Positions 22,709-25,836 of a stretch of 25,836 bases of DNA are shown here, in pieces (position 1 is the first letter of the stretch; the number at the start of each line of letters is the position of its first letter). This stretch comes from an uncultured Collinsella sp. (GTDB taxonomy: Bacteria; Actinomycetota; Coriobacteriia; Coriobacteriales; Coriobacteriaceae), in contig UQZH01000029.1 in assembly GCA_900545445.1 (NCBI GenBank), forward strand, positions 1 through 25,836, in the 5' to 3' direction. A model generated the notes under the pieces. It made no database searches. It saw only the letters and a program-made list of their open reading frames with translations, and had not been told where the DNA came from. Both the position numbers and the translations under genes were made by a program.

Positions 22709-23836
22709 ATGATCAATCGCAAGGCCATCGGTTATATCACCGCTAACTACTCTTCGACCTACGGCAGCGTGCTGCTCAAGGATCGCCCCATCGCGTCCGT
22801 TCCGTTTTTGGGCCGCTACCGCCTGATCGACTTCCCGCTGTCCAACATGATGAATGCCGGCATTAAGACCGTCGGCGTCGTCATGCCGGGCAACTACCGC
22901 TCGCTGATCGACCACGTGGGCTCGGGCAAGGACTGGGGCCTGGACCGCAAGAAGGGCGGCCTGTTCATGGTGCCCGGCAACGCGTATGGCACCACCAAGG
23001 GCGGCATGCGCTTCCTGCTGCGCGACATCATCTCCAACAAGACGCTGTTCCAGCGCTCGGACAAGCCCTATGTCGTGATGATGGGCACCAACATCATCTT
23101 TAACATGGATCTCAACACCATCATCGACGCGCACGAGAACTCCGGTGCCCAGATGACCGTGGTGTACTGCAAGGCCACGCGCAACGTCGATGACGAGACC
23201 AAACTCGAGATTAACGAGAACGGCCGCCTGACGGGCGTGAGCGCCGGCGTCGTGTACGGCGACAACGCCTCTATGGACTGCTGCATCGTCAACCGCGAGA
23301 CGCTGCTCGAGATTATCGACCACTACCAGGCCGCCGACTATCTGGACCTGCTCGAGGCACTCCAGGGCGACTTTGGCAACATCGACGTGTGCAGCTACGA
23401 GTACAAGGGCGAGGTCGTGGGCGTGTTTAGCGAGAAGTCGCTGTACCGCCGCAGCATGGACCTGCTCGACCAGACCGTGGCCGATCAGCTCTTTGACCCC
23501 GAGCGCCCGATCCTGACCAAGGCTCACGACGTGCCGCCTTCGCGCTATGCGACCGGCAGCCACGCGTGCAACTCGATCATCTCGGCCGGCTGCATCATCA
23601 AAGGCACCGTGCGCAACTCGATCCTGTCGCGCGGCGTCGTGGTCGAGGAAGGCGCTTCGGTGACCAACTCGATCATCAACCAGAGCTGCATCATCAAGAG
23701 CGGCGCACGCGTTGAGAATGCCATCCTGGATAAGAACAACGTGGTCCCCACCAATACCGAGCTTCGCGGCACGCCCGAGAACATTCTGGTGCTGGGCAAG
23801 GCTCCGTTAACTTCCGACACCACCATCGTGCGTTAA
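22709..23836 (+). CDS. glgD: ADP-glucose pyrophosphorylase regulatory subunit GlgD
   Basis: This is a 375-residue GlgC homologue that has lost the catalytic signature: where GlgC has GGQGSRLG, this protein reads ITANYSSTYGSVLLKDRPIA. The rest of the fold is kept (SVPFLGRYRLIDFPLSNMMN, then the beta-helix stretch TNSIINQSCIIKSGARVENA). GlgD subunits generally modulate GlgC in Firmicutes-type systems. The ATG at 22709 follows GGAAGGGGG with about 8-10 bases spacing; an earlier in-frame ATG at 22670 lies inside glgC and is not preferred. It is almost certainly translated with glgC. Confidence 0.95.
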   Translation: MINRKAIGYITANYSSTYGSVLLKDRPIASVPFLGRYRLIDFPLSNMMNAGIKTVGVVMPGNYRSLIDHVGSGKDWGLDRKKGGLFMVPGNAYGTTKGGMRFLLRDIISNKTLFQRSDKPYVVMMGTNIIFNMDLNTIIDAHENSGAQMTVVYCKATRNVDDETKLEINENGRLTGVSAGVVYGDNASMDCCIVNRETLLEIIDHYQAADYLDLLEALQGDFGNIDVCSYEYKGEVVGVFSEKSLYRRSMDLLDQTVADQLFDPERPILTKAHDVPPSRYATGSHACNSIISAGCIIKGTVRNSILSRGVVVEEGASVTNSIINQSCIIKSGARVENAILDKNNVVPTNTELRGTPENILVLGKAPLTSDTTIVR

Positions 23837-23867
23837 CGTTGACGCCGCAACATCGCTCGTAACATGT

Positions 23868-23903
23868 AGAATAGCCGCCCGGTTAGCGCCAGGCGGCTAT
23901 TCT
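23868..23903 (+). other. Strong hairpin between glgD and glgA
   Basis: AGAATAGCCGCC (23868-23879) pairs perfectly with GGCGGCTATTCT (23892-23903) over 12 bp around a 12-base loop. No T tract follows, and the glgA start is only 24 bases downstream. It could attenuate or pause transcription, protect an mRNA end, or tune glgA translation. Confidence 0.7.
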
Positions 23904-23926
23904 CGAATTACATCATGGGAGACAAT

Positions 23927-25836
23927 ATGGCAGATTCCAGCAAAAAGATGCAGATCGTGTTTGCCTCGGCCGAGTGCGCACCGTTTATTAAGACCGGTGG
24001 CCTGGGTGACGTGGCGGGCTCGCTGCCTGCGGCGCTTGTGCGCGCCGGCGCCGAGGTCATCGTGATGGTGCCCAAGTACGCCACCATCAAGGACGAGTAC
24101 AAGGCGCAGATGGAGCACTTCTCCGACTTTTACGTGAGCCTGGGCTGGCGCAATGAGTACTGCGGGCTGGAGAAGCTCGAGCGCGACGGCGTCACCTATA
24201 TGTTCGTTGACAACGAGCGCTACTTTGCGCGCGACTATCCGTACGGCTTCTTTGACGACGGCGAGCGCTTCGCGTTTTTCTCCAAGGCCATCACCGAGAG
24301 CCTGCAGCACCTGCCCGAGGGCTTTGAGTGCGACATCCTGCACTGCAACGACTGGCAGACGGCACTGGCGCCCGTGTTCTTGCGCGAGTTCTACCAGGGC
24401 CTGCCGCTGTACGACCGCGTTAAGACCGTGTTCTCGATCCACAATGTGGCGTTCCAGGGCCAGTTTAGCGACACCGTGATGGAGGACATCCTGGGTGTGG
24501 CGCATATTCCGGCGGCAGCTACGCAGCTGCGCTGCGACGCCTGCAGCATCAACTACATGCTGGGCGCGCTACACTATGCCGATGCCATCACCACGGTGAG
24601 CCCCACCTACGCGAGCGAGATCCAGACGCCCGAGTTTGGCGAGGGCCTGGACGGCGTGCTGCGCGAACGCTCATACGCGCTGCAGGGCATCCTCAACGGC
24701 ATTGACGTTGCGGGCTTTGACCCGGCAACCGATAAGCGCATTGCCGCAAACTACACGGTCGACGACCGTTCCGGCAAGGCTGTGTGCAAGGCCAAGCTGC
24801 AGGAAGAGCTGGGGCTCGAGGTCCGCGACGACCGCCCGCTTATGGTGATGGTTACTCGCCTGACGCGCCAGAAGGGCATGGACCTGGTCATGTACGCGCT
24901 CGACCGCATCCTGTCCGGCGGCGTTCAGGTGGCCGTGCTGGGCACAGGCGACCGCGACTACGAGGACGGCCTGCGCTACTTCCAGGACAAGTACCCTGGC
25001 ACCATGGCCGCGCGCATCGAATTCGATCCGGCACTGTCGCAGCGTATGTACGCCGCCGCCGACATGTTCCTGATGCCTTCGAAGTTTGAGCCCTGCGGTC
25101 TGTCGCAGATCATCGCCATGCGCTACGGCACCCTGCCCATCGTGCGCGAGACCGGTGGCTTGAAGGACACCGTGCAGCCGTACAACGAGTTTACCGGCGA
25201 GGGCACGGGCTTCTCGTTTAGCAACTTTAACGGCGACGAGATGGGTGACGCCGTGTTCCGCGCGGCACGCCTGTTCTGGGACAACCGCGATGCCTGGAAC
25301 CAGCTGGTCACGCAGGCCATGAGCCAGGACTTTAGCTGGACGCGCTCGGCCGACAAGTATCTGGACCTGTATTTCTTTATGCACCCGGAGATTGAGAGGC
25401 CGGCGGCTGTGGAGGCTGCTGCGGCTGTCGAGGAGCCGGTTGCTGCTGAGGAGCCCAGGGCCGAGAAGAAGCCGGCTGCCGAGGCCGAGGTAAAGCCCGC
25501 AGCAAAGCCTGCCGCCAAGAAGACGACGACCCGCAAGACGACGGCTAAGAAGGCCACGACCACGAAGGCCGCTGCGAGCAAGACCACCGCTGCCAAGGTA
25601 ACTACTGCCAAGGCAACGACCACGCGCAAGCGTACGACCGCCGCTGCCAAGAAGGCCGCCGAGGCCGAGGTTACCCCCGAGGTAAAGGCCGAGACCACCG
25701 CTGCCGAGGCTAAGCCTGCGGCAAAGGCTCCGGCTAAGACCGCTTCCAAGAAGACGGCTGCTACCAAGAAGACGACCGCGACCAAGACCGCGACCGCCAA
25801 GAAGGCCACGGCTACGAAGTCGACGACGACCAAGGC
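23927..25836 (+). CDS. glgA: Glycogen synthase (ADP-glucose), with a long Lys/Ala/Thr tail; runs off the window
   Basis: At least 636 residues are visible without a stop. Residues 1-485 are a GT5 glycogen synthase. They show the ADP-glucose-binding KTGGLGDVAGSLP (22-34), the inter-domain CDILHCNDWQTALAP, FSIHNVAFQGQF, NGIDVAGFDP, VTRLTRQKGMDL and the catalytic glutamate region PSKFEPCGLSQ (E388). After LDLYFFMHPEIERPAA the chain changes to an acidic/alanine linker, then a repetitive Lys/Ala/Thr-rich segment (AAKKTTTRKTTAKKATTTKA and similar) of more than 100 residues, still open at the edge. Typical GlgA is about 480 residues, so the tail is an added domain. The ATG at 23927 has GGGAG upstream; one at 23915 is in frame but weaker. 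Its product extends the chains that GlgB branches. Confidence 0.95.
   Translation, partial: MADSSKKMQIVFASAECAPFIKTGGLGDVAGSLPAALVRAGAEVIVMVPKYATIKDEYKAQMEHFSDFYVSLGWRNEYCGLEKLERDGVTYMFVDNERYFARDYPYGFFDDGERFAFFSKAITESLQHLPEGFECDILHCNDWQTALAPVFLREFYQGLPLYDRVKTVFSIHNVAFQGQFSDTVMEDILGVAHIPAAATQLRCDACSINYMLGALHYADAITTVSPTYASEIQTPEFGEGLDGVLRERSYALQGILNGIDVAGFDPATDKRIAANYTVDDRSGKAVCKAKLQEELGLEVRDDRPLMVMVTRLTRQKGMDLVMYALDRILSGGVQVAVLGTGDRDYEDGLRYFQDKYPGTMAARIEFDPALSQRMYAAADMFLMPSKFEPCGLSQIIAMRYGTLPIVRETGGLKDTVQPYNEFTGEGTGFSFSNFNGDEMGDAVFRAARLFWDNRDAWNQLVTQAMSQDFSWTRSADKYLDLYFFMHPEIERPAAVEAAAAVEEPVAAEEPRAEKKPAAEAEVKPAAKPAAKKTTTRKTTAKKATTTKAAASKTTAAKVTTAKATTTRKRTTAAAKKAAEAEVTPEVKAETTAAEAKPAAKAPAKTASKKTAATKKTTATKTATAKKATATKSTTTK

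Noticed and set aside
23839..23872. Internal promoter ahead of glgA (TTGACG and TAGAAT)
   Set aside because: The spacing is 22 bases and the -10 overlaps the hairpin stem, so it is not convincing.
1..25836. CRISPR arrays, insertion sequences and rRNA genes
   Set aside because: No regularly spaced direct repeats, no transposase-like protein and no rRNA-like sequence were seen.

Overview
The window reads like a chromosomal segment from a gut member of the Coriobacteriia, most likely Collinsella or a close relative. This is inferred from the overall composition, the glycogen gene order glgB-glgP-glgC-glgD-glgA, the lysine/alanine-rich protein tails and a LoaP-led surface-polysaccharide operon. 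No ribosomal RNA is present to confirm it.

Region 1 (about 1-2600) is visibly AT-rich compared with the rest. It holds the end of an unidentified plus-strand reading frame, a minus-strand pair (a soluble protein of about 301 residues and a 176-residue protein with four membrane segments) and about 800 bases without a convincing gene but with three hairpins. It looks like an accessory insertion at the end of the polysaccharide locus.

Region 2 (14122 down to 2614, all minus strand) is a surface polysaccharide operon. In transcription order it contains a long structured leader RNA, a NusG-family antiterminator of the LoaP type, an initiating sugar-phosphate transferase, a GT2 and a GT4 glycosyltransferase, an EpsG-like Wzy polymerase, a broken gene with a very long hairpin, a Wzx flippase, a LicD protein, a class V aminotransferase, a second LicD, a GNAT protein, and a fusion of a TagD-like cytidylyltransferase with a Gfo/Idh/MocA oxidoreductase. 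The early genes build and export a lipid-linked repeat unit. The last five look like a module that makes a CDP-activated small alcohol or amino-alcohol and puts it on the glycan as a phosphodiester.

Region 3 (14777-16661) contains tRNA-Ala(GGC) with a clear promoter and terminator, a thiamine diphosphokinase gene, a HAD phosphatase gene, and an intergenic region with repeated TGGTAAA half-sites.

Region 4 (16662 to the end, plus strand) is a complete glycogen operon: branching enzyme, phosphorylase, the GlgC and GlgD subunits of ADP-glucose pyrophosphorylase, and glycogen synthase, which runs off the window. GlgB and GlgA both carry histone H1-like Lys/Ala/Thr tails; GlgP, GlgC and GlgD do not. 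Hairpins sit in the gaps before glgP, glgC and glgA.

The observations most worth following are the rod-shaped RNA upstream of loaP, the LicD/aminotransferase/cytidylyltransferase-oxidoreductase module, the basic tails on two glycogen enzymes, and the long perfect hairpins in the polysaccharide locus.
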